From: Atherinomorus stipes
Lineage: Eukaryota > Chordata > Actinopteri > Atheriniformes > Atherinidae
Direction of reading: 5' to 3'
Length of the DNA stretch: 64,000 nucleotides
Assembly: GCA_023101725.1 (NCBI GenBank)
Contig: JALJCO010007818.1
Coordinates: forward strand, 186,001 to 250,000
Shown here: piece by piece, positions 21,555-32,959 of the stretch
Layout: each line of letters starts with the position of its first letter
Numbering within the stretch: the first letter of the stretch is position 1
The notes under the pieces: model-generated
Database searches by the model: none
What the model was told of the DNA's origin: nothing
Seen by the model: the letters and a program-made list of their open reading frames with translations, nothing else
Made by a program: the position numbers and the translations under genes

Positions 21555-22640
21555 TGTTGGTAAAGTGGGGAAAGAAACCAGAAAAAAAATGTTAGAAGGG
21601 AGGAGAGAAAAGGGGGGCTTTAAAATAAAAGGAAGAGAAAAAAAAAAACAAAAATGTTGAAGTCTACCTAAAGATAAAATCAGAAAAAAAAACCCAAAGA
21701 AAAGTGGAGGAAAACCCACAGGCAGGGGGGTGCGGGGAGTAATTACTCCAAAATGTCCATAGGGAACCGGCCACCATGAGAAAAAAAAGAAACAGGGGGG
21801 GGAAAAAAAAAAGAAAAGAAGGGAAGGAGAGAAGAGAGAGAAAGAAAGGACCAAAAAGAACAATAAGGAAGAAAAAACTGGAAACAGGGTAGAAAGGGGG
21901 AGAGAGGGAAAAAAAAAGAAAGAAAAGAGGGGCGCGAAGTGAGAGCAAGAGAGAAAAAAAAAGAAATAAAAAGGGGAGGGCAGACCCAAACCAAAAAGAA
22001 AAAAGAAAATCAGGGGGGGGGAGTAAAAAAACGAACCAAAATAACACACAAAATAACAAAAGGGAGATGGGAATGGAAAGAAAAAGAAAATAAGAAAGAA
22101 AAACAAAAACCATTGGAGGGAGAAAAGAGAAGAAAGAGGAGGAGAAATGAAAGGAAAAGAAAAATAGGCGAAGAAAAAGAGGGAATGGGAAAAGCGAAAA
22201 AGAGATATCCTGCGAGAAAAAGAGGGGGAAAAAAATGGAGGGGGAAAATACTTATCGGGCTAGAGAACTCGGGGGGGGGAGAATATATAGGGAAGGAATA
22301 TAACATCCGAATAAAGACTAAGGGGGAAAAGGTTAAGAATGGGGAAAATAAACATCGGGGAAAAAACAAAACAAAGGAAAAAGATAAAAAAAGGAGAAGA
22401 AAAAAGAGAGAATAACAAGAAAGGGGGAGCTCAACAAAAAAAAGAGAGAAGGAGAAAAACCTGGAGAAAGAGATGGGACCTCAAGGATAGAAAAAGGAGA
22501 GAGGAGGAAGTCAAGGAGGAGAAAAACTAAGAGAAAACGAAGAGGGGAATAGGGAAGGAATAGAAAAAGGAAATAGATGGAATTATAATGAAATAACAAA
22601 AAAGATACAAGAAAAGTAGAACATATAATGAACCCTTAAA
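21555..22640. repeat. Purine-rich block A (1.1 kb)
   Basis: The plus strand is almost entirely A and G with irregular G runs of 4-9. The long minus-strand frames here encode only F, S, L and P and are not genes. The composition changes abruptly at both sides within the hAT element. Confidence 0.85.
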
Positions 22641-23251
22641 AAGAATTTTTTTTTTTGAATTAAACCGTAGTATTGTGTCGTCACTTCTGGGATAAATAAA
22701 GAGTTTTTAATTTCATTTCCAAGTGATTGGCACCCGTATTTCGCATTAACAGAATGAAGATGAAGATGCACTTTTTCTGGAAGCTAGACCCATGTTCAAT
22801 ATAATGTTCAACTCTGAATGTTTACTTATCTTTATTATCTTTTGTTGGAAAATAATAGCCTATCTGTCTTAGCTTAAATCCTCCAAGTTTACATGATCAT
22901 ATTATTTCAATAATGACTTTTTTATTATTTTCATGTAAATGAAAGAATTAAAAGCCTGTTTTTCAGTCCGCTGTGTTTTCAACATAAATTTTACATTCTG
23001 TTGGTTCATGAAAAAGTCCATGACAGGCTGCTGCTCCCACTGCCTTTTTATCCATGCTCTTTTTTACATTTTAGATATCTTTATCAGCACATATAAATTG
23101 CTGTATGTCAATTTATGAGGAGATAATCGATAATCGAATCGAGTCGAATTGAGCTAAAAAAGTGAATCGTTAGATTAATCGATGCATCGAAAAAATAATC
23201 GATAGATTAATCGTTTAAAAAATAATCGTTTAACACAGCCCTATTTCACAC

Positions 23252-23842
23252 ATGACATTATTGTTATAGATTCACCTTCTTCTGAATGAGTCCGTCCACA
23301 GATTGGTTTTGTAGACATGTCTTTCTTGACATGTTATCTGTTTTAAAGGTTTCACTTGTTCCTTAAAGTAAGTCCATGTTGTTGTTTAAAACTATGAAGA
23401 AGGAAATGAAAGCCCTACATCAGCTTCAGTTTGTATGTTACACAAATTGAGTGTTTTCCGAACCACACTCACCCTGAACAGAAAAGAAAGGTTCATAACG
23501 AGGTGACGACGAACAGGGAGTGTGTTGATCTTTACACGCGTAACCTTTGAACTCAATAAACTAGATCAAATCGCTTTCTCTGACTCAGAAAGCTCGATTT
23601 TTATGTCTTAGCTCCTGTTTTTGGTTATCTGTCAAACTCTCACTGGAAAGAAAGTTTGTGTGAGTGTGCAGTTTGGGTTGTTGGTGGATACTGTTGTGAA
23701 TCTCATTGATCAGCTCTTGTACCTGCGAGTTCATGATGACTGCTTAGTTTCTCTGCAACACCAACAAGGTACACTATAGCACTGATCTCACAAAGAAAGG
23801 GAAACTAATTATGTGCAGCTGTTTTAAAGCTCTAATCTATTT
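23252..23842. other. No recognised feature
   Basis: Ordinary AT-rich sequence without supported genes or repeat boundaries. Confidence 0.3.
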
Positions 23843-24179
23843 CAACCCTAATTCCAACAAAGTTGGAACACTGATGTAAATAAAAAGCAGAATACAGTGA
23901 TTTCCAAATCTCAGCAACCCATATTGTATTCCCAGTAGAAATTGAACAACATATCAGATGTTTAAACTGAGACGTTTTACAATTTCATGGAAAATATGAG
24001 CTCATTTTGAATCTGATGGCAGAACATATCTGTAAAAAGTTGGAACAGGAGCAACTAAAGGCTGGAAAAGTAACTGCCAGATCAAAAACAATGAGGAGAG
24101 TTTGACAACCCATTAGGTTAACTGGCAACAGATCAGTAACATGGCTGGGTATAAAAGGAGATTTTATAATTAAATTTAA

Positions 24180-24389
24180 ACGGGAGGCGAAGTGAAAAAA
24201 CCGCCGCGGGGGGGGGTGGAGAAAGGAGGGGGGGACGGGGGGGGCGCGGGGGGGGGGGGCAGCGGGCGGAGGGCGGGGGCGGGGGGGGGGTGGAGGAGAC
24301 CCCCGGGGCGGAGAAGTAACCAATGGCAGCCCCGGGAGGAGGGCCCCGGGGGGGAAGGACGGGGGGGACTAAAGGACCAGGGAAAAAAA

Positions 24390-24421
<32 letters not shown>

Positions 24422-25140
24422 AAAATATAAAAAATAAAAAAAAAAAAAAAAATAAAAAAACAAAAAAAAAAAAAAATATAAAAAAAACAGAAAAATAAAA
24501 AATAAAAAAAAAAAAACGAAGAAAAAGGGGGGGGGTGAGGGCTCTAAAAAAAGAATCTCTCCGCGCCTGGACCCCCCGGAGGTGCCCCAGGGGGGGGGGT
24601 ATGGGGAGGGCGCCCGTGTGTGGTGTTGGTGGGGAAGAAAAGGGGCGGGGGGGGGGGAGGGGCGGGAGGGCTATAGGGGAGAGGATAGGGGAGAGAAGGG
24701 GAGAATAAAAAAAAAAAAAAATTAAAAAAAAAAAAATCCGAAAGAAAGGCGGGGGAGGAACGGAAGGTGTGGGTCTCTCGGCTCGGGTCTGCGGGGTGGA
24801 GGGGAGTCTGGGGGATTAGGGGAGGCGAAGGGGATAGATAATAAAAAAAAAAAAAAAAAAAAAGGAAGGGGGGAGAGAGAGAAGGGGGATATTGTATTAA
24901 TAATGATAAGTATTGAAAAAAGTAAAAATGTAATAATATGGAAATGTTAGGGTGAAACTCTTGGCTAGGGGGTACCTGCGGTGGGAATATATGGGGATAG
25001 AAGATATTGAGAGAGTGGGAAGGAAAGTGCTCGGGGAGGGATATTAAGCGCGAGGGAGGAAAGAGGATCATATACCGGGGAGGAAATAGGGAGAATGAGA
25101 AAGGGACCTTAGAAATGGAAAATAAAAACATTTATCTGCT
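24180..25140. repeat. Purine-rich block B (about 1 kb)
   Basis: G-rich at 24190-24380, then A runs up to 24535, then mixed A/G to 25140. Pyrimidines are rare on the plus strand. It interrupts the Tc1-type element between the tail of its 5' non-coding region and the start of its coding region. Confidence 0.85.
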
Positions 25141-26078
25141 ACTAGCTGTCGTATAAATCAAGCTTAAAAAAAAGTCATTTAAATACCACCTCTAGCCCCC
25201 CTCAGATCCAGTTACATTTCAGAGAGGCGGAGTCTTTCTCAGATGAAAAGATGGACATGGTTTAACAATCTGAGACAAAGTGTGTCTAAAAATTGTGGAA
25301 CAATTGCACAAAAATGTTCTTCACTGAAAAAATTGGGAAGACTTTGAAGATCCCACGTTCAGTGTATGAAATCATCAAAGATGCAGAGAATCAGGAGGAA
25401 TCTCTGTGCAAAGGGACCAAAGTCCCTATTCTGTAGTCGATGGGTCAGAATGTGAAATTCTCTGTGAAAACCATGGGCGCCGTGTCCTGCAGACGAAAGA
25501 CCCATTCATGCTTGACGCAGAAGACGGACAAACAGATGGACAAACGATTTCATCCGTCTTTTGCGTTGGTTACGCGTGTAATTTGATGCGTTTTCATTTT
25601 ATAGTCATTATACTTATATTATATTTTTTATTTGCCTCATATTATGTCTCTGGAACTTATATCTCTCTATCAAGTCGAATTTCATTTTGCGTTTACCACA
25701 TGCACTTCTGAAATTTCCATGGGCAGCAGCGCACGCTAAATGCTCATTTAAATAATGCCGTTTGCGCCTGTTACTGATTGCATGTAAAATCTTTGTAGAT
25801 CACCCGCAAACGTTAAAGACGCAGCACACACGATTATTCGTACTGCTGATAAATTGCACAACATATTGGCGCTCTTTACTTGAATTCATAGTAAATCAGG
25901 GCCTTGGGGCACGGTCTCATGGGTTTCCTGAAAGAAACTACACTTGAATGATCTGGATTCTTGCAGCAGGGGTCCAACAACTCGGCGCGGTCTCATGGTT
26001 GTTTTCGGAAACGTTTTGAGCACGCAACCTTCGTCATCACGCTGTGACGCAAATAGAAAGTGACGGCAAAACTACAGT

Positions 26079-26092
26079 CCAGCTGGTGGCGC
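26079..26092 (+). promoter_or_regulatory. Weak CTCF-like motif
   Basis: CCAGCTGGTGGCGC differs from the CTCF core mainly by T where A is preferred. Motif match only. Confidence 0.25.
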
Positions 26093-26320
26093 TAAAGGTC
26101 GCTACCTATGCATTAGTGTATGCATTGTAGATGCTGCCGACAGCATGGACGCCGTACTTTTGGTCAACCTGTTCATTGTTTTTCTGCAACAATTAATTAA
26201 TCTCCAGTCAACGGAGAGTAGAAGAATACGAGCAAAGGAGAGGAGAATGCGAGCATATTCCAACTGTTCCGTTCTGACAACTGTTTCGGACTTTTGCCGC
26301 AGTCGCGCCAAAATACGGAT

Positions 26321-26614
26321 CTAATCCCTTTTCTGGCCTTGAGAACACTTTAACCGTGACAAAAGTGTCCATGTGACCCTACCTCTAGTTGTTGTGGGGG
26401 GTTGCAGACAGCAGCTTATGTTATATTCTGACTTGTCGTCAGGGTTGACGTGCCTCCTGTTGAAATTTTCGAGCATTGCAGACATACTTTTGTGGTACAC
26501 AATGTTGGATTTGCAAATCTTACAATGACCTATTTTATTTTGTACGTTTAATATGAAGTGCTCCCAGACTTTAAATGTCTTTAGTCCCCAGTTCTTTCCC
26601 TGGTCCGCCGCCAT
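26321..26614 (-). pseudogene. BED zinc-finger N-terminal fragment of a hAT-like transposase
   Basis: The 97-codon minus-strand frame starts MAADQGK, then reads KVWEHFILN, GHCKICKSNIVYH and SAMLENFNRRHV. That is the BED finger order: aromatic pair (W, F), C-x2-C, then an HxxxxH-type end. In hAT transposases and ZBED proteins this domain binds the transposon ends. The penultimate metal ligand, normally His in the 'EHLxRKH' segment, is Asn here (ENFNRRH). No dimerisation or DDE region follows. I read it as a dead fragment, not a host ZBED gene. Confidence 0.7.
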
Positions 26615-26991
26615 GCTTTTTGCCTATTGCGCATGTACAAGTCTAAGCAGAGATAAGAAGGAAGGTGATCAGACCAGAATGGGACAACATTCATCTCCTA
26701 AAACTCCACAATTGATCTCCTCACTTCCAGATGTTTACAGACAGTTGTCAAAAGAAGAGGGGATGCTACACAGTGATAAACATCATCCTGGAACTACTTT
26801 TTACAGACGTGCTGCTGCCATCAGATTCACAATGAGCTCATATTTTCTATGAAATGGTAAAATGTCTCAGTTTCAATGCCTGATATGATGTTTATATTCT
26901 ATTTGGAATAAAATAGAGTTGATAAGAGAACATTGTATTCTGTTTTCATTTACATTTTACACAGCATCCTAACTTTGCCGGAGTTTGGGTT

Positions 26992-28828
26992 CTGTGTAAT
27001 GCACCCCCCCATAAATGTGTGCAGCAGCAGAGGTAACCCTGACCTGTATTACAGGCTGTCCACATCAAAGGAGATTGATTTAATAAGTTCACTTTTTCCA
27101 GCACCACACTTTCTTGAAGATTGATGGATGTCATTAACCTCAAATTAATTCTCACACACACCTCGGTCCCTCTCACAGCCTGTTGGAGGAAATTACAGCT
27201 GTCATTAGGTGGAGTCGGTACGGAGGCTGACGTGGAAGATGCCCAGTGTAAAACAACCAGGCTACATACCTGATTCTTCATTTAGTTTCAAAGGCAGAGA
27301 TGGATTATCTCATCATAGAGAGAAGGAATGAGGCGGAAGAGATTTTACTGTTTGAAATTCATCCAGGATTTTACATCATATCCCTGCAACAAACTTTTTA
27401 AAGTTCAATATCCAGAATGTAGTTCAGTCCGTGAGAAACAGATTGTTTTTCATTTCAGTTTTTTGATTGAGCTCAGAAATAAAAAAAAAATACATAATTT
27501 TGTTTGTATTTAAATGGAAGACAGAGTTAAATCAGCTTGTGATCATATCGTAGAATACTCGATATTCACAAATATTTAATGGTTTTCCACTGAATCAGTG
27601 TATCTTGTCGTGTAAAAACTCATGATTTCAAACCCAAAATTGAGGAGTGGTAGTCGTGTCTACATAAACAAATGGGGAGTTCTTGAATGCATCATTTCTG
27701 TCTTTATACAAAGTAATTCAGATTTGAGAATCTACAAGTTGTACCTGGAACGCACCATGAAGTGGCCACGTTGCAGATTTGCCGTCTGTTTTACGTCATG
27801 TTGCTGTGATGTTTCCATCCTCGGCTCAGGCTGCAGATGGAAAACCTCAGAAACTCATCACAGCGCAAAACGCAGAAGAAATGTGGAGAGATCCTCCGTC
27901 AGACTTACAGGAGAGGATCCATTAAAGATATCAGATTCTACATACTGTTTAAAAATTTAGTGACATTGTTTAAAAAAGTTGATTTGCTGCTCCTCGTTTC
28001 TATCTTTTATAGAAATGGCAGTTTTTTTTTTTATCGTTCTTGTGAACATCTCATCTCCCAGCTGAGACCCAGGGCTATTAAAAGAAAAAAAAAGGAGTAT
28101 GATCACATATCTTTTTTATGTAACAGAAGATCTCAGCCATGCAGACTCAGGTTACCCACTGCTGTGGGAGAAAAGGGTCATCTCAGTACTTTGATTAAGA
28201 GCAGAGCTTTCAGTGTGTGTGTGTTTGAGAGGCACAGTTAAGATGAGCACTTTCGACCCGGATCATGGATTGTTTGTGCTTCATTTTGACGGAAATCTCT
28301 GTGCGCATCTCTGCAAATGCAAGTGTGTTGTGATAAACGCAGCAGGAGGGCAGCTCAGCTAAACAAGCGTCTCTATGAGGCTTGAAACCATGAAATCCTC
28401 TGCAGATGAGATGCATGTGCCCACAATCAGTTCAGCTCTGCAGCTCTCAGAACCCTCAGCAGGTCTACGGATCCTGCAGAACATGATAAAAATCTGTGGA
28501 AGAAAAGTTTCAGTGATGCCATGCCTGCAACGCAAATCCAAAGCATGATGGGCCCATCGATTCTGCTGCATCCTTCTTCCTCCACAAAGTCTGGAAGAGA
28601 AGATCTGATCTGTTGCTGACCACCAACTCTGATCTGGGACCAGTTGAATCAAATGTTTCAGTCGGTGACAGGACTCCAACAGATCTGCAATGATTGCAGT
28701 TTGATCAGACAGGAAATGAAGAGAATATCCAGTTATTTGTGCCATGATACAAACTTTTCATCTTTATTCAAAGGAAGCATTTAGATGATATGGCCTATAA
28801 CTGATATTACATCTTTTGGCCTTATTGT

Positions 28829-28829
<1 letters not shown>
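26992..28829. other. No recognised feature
   Basis: Frames of 100-134 codons on both strands, including 28359-28745 on the minus strand, show no known domain. Some of the sequence may be unannotated repeat. Confidence 0.35.

Positions 28830-28867
<38 letters not shown>
28830..28867. repeat. (AC)19 microsatellite
   Basis: An uninterrupted 38-bp AC run. Confidence 0.95.
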
Positions 28868-28870
<3 letters not shown>

Positions 28871-29085
28871 CAGGGGCGCTATTCCCTGAAAAAAACACTG
28901 ACCCAAAAATAAAAGCAGAGGAAGAAGAAAATCCAGGTCATTGATATTTCTTTCCCCCATGAATGTGTCCAGTATGAGCAGTCAGGTATCCGCCATGTTG
29001 CTCTGCAATGCGTTTTAGTCAGGGGCTTTGCCCAAATTTGGGGGCTACATGACGTTCTTCCATGTCCAGATTTGAAGGCCGCTTA
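28868..29085. other. Flank of nested elements
   Basis: No gene. The segment TTTGAAGGCCGC at about 29071 pairs with GGCTCCTTCAAA at about 30111, so a further outer inverted repeat may enclose the nest. Confidence 0.35.
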
Positions 29086-30102
29086 CCTCGACTTTACACT
29101 GAGTCCGTGAGCACAGCGAAACAGCTTTGCTCCGACCTCCACGGAGCGAGCATTTACACCGTGCACTGAGCGCCTGCGAGCGCACCCTGTATTGTTAAGC
29201 CCCGTTTCCACCAGCGAGTCTGGGTCGGGTCGGGCCGGATCGGTCCACGTTTTTTTGCGTCTCCACAGATAAAAACTGGGACGGGTACCCTCATATCCGA
29301 CCCGACCCGGACTACTTTTTTGGCACCCTTCGGTAGGGGTACTGATCTAACCAATCCAGACCAAAGAGGTGCAGCTAATACACAGCAATCAGCTGATTCA
29401 TTGAAAAATCCGCCACTTCCCGCGTGACCCAGCGTAAAAACAAAGCTGGGGTGACTCCTTTCTGTTTCTGTCACGTGTGGCGCCGGTGTTTTGGTTAAAC
29501 GGTGTTACACGGCGATGATGTCACACAATCACGTAGCAGCGCTGTCCAGCTAATTCTCCGCCTCCAGAATAAGGGTACAGGTTGCTGTGGGGACACAGCG
29601 TGAAATCAACACATCCGTAGCAAAACCCACCCGATCCGGCCTGGCCCGGCCTGACCCGACCCAGACCCGCGGGTGGAAACAGGGCTTTAGATCCGTGGCA
29701 TCACGGAATCACAGGAGGGATTGCAAGATCACCTGTGATTCTCATCCGAATGGTTAATTTTGTCCACATGTTTGTGTTTCATTGTTTCTCATTTCTCTGA
29801 AACCATGTTTCCACGGAGATGGTGTCATGTTCAGATGGTTCGGCAGTTGAAAATCTGCATGAAGACTTTTGTTCAGGAAGTTAACGGATGTTTTACACTG
29901 AGTCCCGTGTCTGATTTCCTGTCTGGTCTGATCTAAACTTCTGAAATTTACACGATGTCGGTGCGTGCTCCATCAAGAATAGAACTGCCGCGGTAAGACA
30001 TGCCGAAACAACGACGCTCACACGCTTTGGCGTACTTGATGTAAACCAGTGGCTACAACGGGCGCGATTCGGTGCTGTGCTCACGGACCCGGTGTAAAGC
30101 CG
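29086..30102. mobile_element. Harbinger-like MITE, outer element of a nest
   Basis: The arm CGACTTTACACTGAGTCCGT pairs with ACGGACCCGGTGTAAAGCCG at the right end. Pairing extends through GTGAGCACAGC. A related left end is at 36221. The 3-bp flanks are TTA on the left and ATA on the right, not identical. It is non-coding and split by the element at 29198-29686. Confidence 0.65.
29198..29686. mobile_element. PIF/Harbinger-like MITE with TTA TSD
   Basis: A 489-bp element from AGCCCCGTTTCCACCAGCGA to GGTGGAAACAGGGCT. TIR-like pairing continues through GTCTGGGTCGGGTC and GACCCGACCCAGAC. TTA flanks both ends at 29195-29197 and 29687-29689. The minus-strand frame of 106 codons here reads through the GC-rich arm and is not a gene. 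Confidence 0.85.
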
Positions 30103-31195
30103 GATATGAAGGCTCCTTCAAATGCAGCCTACAAATGTGGCCTTATTTTCCCCAGATTTTAAGAACGGTCCGATGTATCCTTCATGGCTAATCCTATCCC
30201 AGGATACATTACTGACCGAACGGGACATTCTGCAGCAGAGGTGTCTAAATTTTAGCGACATTTTCATTTAATTTATTATATGATTTAATTATTGTGTACG
30301 AGTTAAATATTAGTCTTTCATTTGCTACTGTCCATGAAATTAGCTAAAGTTAGCATAAAACTCTTGAAAGCTTGTAAACCTAACAAAAAAAAATTACCTG
30401 GATTTGACAGTCGGAGGCGGATTTGCCACCGATGGTAAAGCTGCTGTTATTCCTCTAAACTCAGCAGAACATTGATAATGATTTTGGAACTCCATTTTGC
30501 TTCGGTTTAGTGTCGTCGCAGTTGCTAGGCAACAAGAGATATGCCGAGGAGGCTAGATCGTCCAAATTTCACAGCCTGTCACTTCCGGCTTGCGCAGTCT
30601 ACGGAGGACCCGGTCTAGGTAGACCGGGGAGGACGCGTCCTTTGAAGGACGTAGCCCCTAATTTACTGAAGGGGATGTGGACGTGCAGAATTAGAGACAT
30701 TCTTCTTGTTGCCGAGGTGATCAACTTTTATTTGTGGTTCTGGTGTCTTTGCAGCAACTTTTACGGAACATTTAGAAGGTTATCAGGTTTTGTTGAACAT
30801 CTTCTTTGTGAAATCCAAACGCTGCCAGATGACGGATCCAGTGTTTATCCTCTGAACAAAGTCTTCGATCTCGCATTCAGCTTCCATCTCTTAGCGCTCA
30901 TAAACTAGCTTGATGTACTGACTTCCACTGTCTCCATGCTTCTTTTCTGTCCCCCCTGATGCAACAACACACCTGGAGTATGTTCTGCTTGGGTGGGCAG
31001 TGTGCTATCTGCTGTGAACGAGGCATTAGGAATGAAACAAACTACAAAGAAAATCACAAGCAATAAAACACTGCTGTGACAATTTGAAATTGATGTTTAT
31101 GATATAGCTGTTGAATACATTGCAGATTGAACTACTCGGGCTACATTTACAATATTTGATGTCTCCCCACTCATAGGAGCAATAGTACAAAAACA
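30103..31195. repeat. Unclassified, partly repeat-like
   Basis: 'GTATCCTTCATGGCTAATCC' and the GC-rich 'ACGGAGGACCCGGTCTAGG' near 30600 look like parts of a teleost DNA element around the nest. The frame at 30510-30908 (132 codons) has no recognised domain. Confidence 0.35.
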
Positions 31196-31305
31196 GTCTA
31201 TTTTTATTGTTATTGTGTCTCCATGTACAGCACTTTGGTGGGCCTTAGGGCTGTTTAAATGTGCTCTAGAAATAAACTTGACATTGACATTTACATTGAC
31301 ATGTT
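31196..31305 (+). mobile_element. LINE 3' end
   Basis: 'ATGTACAGCACTTTGG', 'TTTAAATGTGCTCTAGAAAT' and a tail of imperfect TTGACA repeats (31278-31302) are the 3' end of a common teleost non-LTR element. No coding part is attached. Confidence 0.6.
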
Positions 31306-32255
31306 TTTTAGGTTAAATATTTTAAACGAAAGTAAGGAAATCAGTGTTTCACTGTTATTTATCTTAAGTGATCTCCAAAATCTGCTTTAGACGGCCAGGA
31401 TTTATTCACATATTGGTTATTTTCTTTATTGGCATGACACACAAATTGTAGTACGAAGTGTAATGTAAGAGGGCGCTTTCTGTTTATTGCATTTTTCCCC
31501 AATATCCATTAGCCATCTCAGAAAGCCTTGATGTAACTGTCAGCTAAGTGGATTTACCAAGACGCCAGCAATTTACTGTCCTGTAAAGTGCTGCAACTCT
31601 GTAACATCAGGCAGATGGAGGTCTGCGTGGGGGCTCTCCAAAAATGATTTTCAGTCATCACTGATGCCAGATCAATTTATGAAAATCATCAAGTTATGAA
31701 ATCAGGATTTTTTACAGATTTTACTGACTTTAACCACAGAAGCCGTTGCCTTATTGTCGTCTCCAGTGAGGGATTTCTTCATCACAGACAGAGTGCTGAA
31801 CAGTTTGTGTGATGCAGCACACCTCTGGTAACATCCCAGATTTATGCCTCCAGGTCTCAAAAAAAACGATGAAATGATCTGCAACGAGGGAAAAGTGCTG
31901 AAAATCAAAGAAGCAATAAGGTCAGAAGGTGAAGCAAGTTTAAAATGACAGAAAATAAAGTGCTGACTCATCCTCAGTTACAAACCAACAAACATGAACT
32001 GACCCCGACTCTCTGGCGGCAACCTCTTTTTCACCCCAACAGCCTCGGTGTCATTTTTGCATAAAAGGATTTATCTTTTCTTTAGAGTGAGAGCAGAGAG
32101 ATGTTCCTGCTCAGTCTTCCAGATATTACCGAAACAACCAATCAGAGTTGCAGAATCTGATTACGTATGTTGGTTAACATCAACATGGCAGCAGAACATT
32201 CGTTATTTAACCAGATATCCATGTACGCAAACTGGCTTTCAAAATATTGCACTTA

Positions 32256-32258
<3 letters not shown>
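31306..32258. other. No recognised feature
   Basis: No supported frame, TIR or TSD. Confidence 0.3.
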
Positions 32259-32310
<52 letters not shown>

Positions 32311-32312
32311 AC
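32259..32312. repeat. (AC)n microsatellite
   Basis: About 54 bp of AC with one AT interruption, followed by an AAAC-rich stretch. Confidence 0.95.
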
Positions 32313-32701
32313 AAAACAAACAAACAAAAACTTAAATAAACATAAAGGAAATCATGGAAAAGATTTCCTTGTGATTAATTAGTTTTATTTCAGCATTGTA
32401 CAATTCTGAAATTCGAACATTATCAAAACAAATTTCTTATCCATGATTCCTGCTGTTTGATCCAGTTGAATTTATTTTTGTTCGATCGATTTTAAAATGT
32501 TCTGGCCTAACTCAATTCAGGAGGATTTTTTTAAAATTAATGTTTGATCTCAACCAGACTGTTAATTAGATAGAATTGATGCAACTGATTGTACAGTGAC
32601 AAAATTATATTGAAAAAGATATATAGATATATTTAAAGGCGAAATAAGGGGAAATTCCTCATTCTAGTCAAAAGAGGTGGACAATTAACTTTTTGGCCTA
32701 A
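32313..32701. other. No recognised feature
   Basis: AT-rich; no gene. Confidence 0.3.
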
Positions 32702-32955
32702 AACTTGTTACATACTCTGCAAAAAGGGAAAACTTTCTTCTTGTTCTCATGGGCGTGAGTGAGGACGGCTTGCAGCTTGTTCTCGACCTCTCCGCCGGGC
32801 AGAACTTTCTTATCACGGAGCTCCGACAAATATGGTGGGATTGGTCGGACATTTGAGGCGGGCGGGGTTAACCTGGAGACACTTAAAGCAGAATTGTTAC
32901 TTTCGCATTTCTGCAGATGCGAGGTTGAACGGATAGTTTTAATAGTAACAAACAG
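32702..32955 (+). repeat. Dispersed repeat RB, copy 1
   Basis: Shares an ordered series with 45966-46150: CTTGYTACATACTC, ACTTTCTTCTTGTT, CTTGYRGCTTGT and CAGAACTTT. It also shares GAGGCGGGCGGGGTTAAC with 44860-44880. The class is unknown; the 46 kb copy suggests TIRs. Confidence 0.6.
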
Positions 32956-32959
32956 TTTA

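Larger units (their letters stand above)
21110..23243. mobile_element. 2.1-kb hAT element with exact TSD, containing a purine block
   Basis: It begins TAGGGCTGGGACGATTCGTC and ends near GTTTAACACAGCCCTA. The 8-bp TSD TTTCACAC is perfect at 21102-21109 and 23244-23251. The subterminal regions are rich in CGTCGACG (left) and AATCGATAATCG (right), as in a known teleost hAT family. No transposase is readable. The middle 1.1 kb (21555-22640) is almost pure A/G on the plus strand and interrupts normal-looking element sequence. Confidence 0.9.
25516..26654 (-). mobile_element. Insert in Tc1 element: mixed DNA-transposon fragments
   Basis: This replaces the catalytic core of the Tc1-type element. 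The left part ends AATTCATAGTAAATCAGGGCC near 25903, like a Harbinger-type terminus. The right part carries a minus-strand BED-finger frame. No clean TSD was found, so it may be several events plus deletion. Confidence 0.5.
23843..26991 (+). mobile_element. Tc1/mariner-type element with two large insertions
   Basis: The left end AACCCTAATTCCAACAAAG pairs with a right end that reverse-complements to AACCCAAACTCCGGCAAAG. Element sequence runs 23843-24165, resumes near 25190-25515 and again at 26655-26991. The middle piece matches the start of a teleost Tc1-like transposase gene (GATTTCATC-type helix-turn-helix region and GCGCCGTGTCCTGCAGACG). The frame is broken by indels and most of the catalytic core is missing. 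The gaps hold purine block B and a segment with a BED-finger fragment. Confidence 0.75.

Noticed and set aside
21537..22599. Open frames of 83-189 codons on both strands
   Set aside because: They arise from polypurine/polypyrimidine sequence and encode only a few residue types; no domain.
24176..25131. Open frames of 95-195 codons, rich in P, S and F or in G and K
   Set aside because: Same cause as above; low-complexity sequence inside a transposon.
28359..28745. 128-codon minus-strand frame
   Set aside because: Reads fairly coding-like, but no domain, start context or splice sites were convincing; may be a repeat.
28830..28867. CRISPR-like array or tandem regulatory repeat
   Set aside because: Simple AC dinucleotide repeat without spacers.
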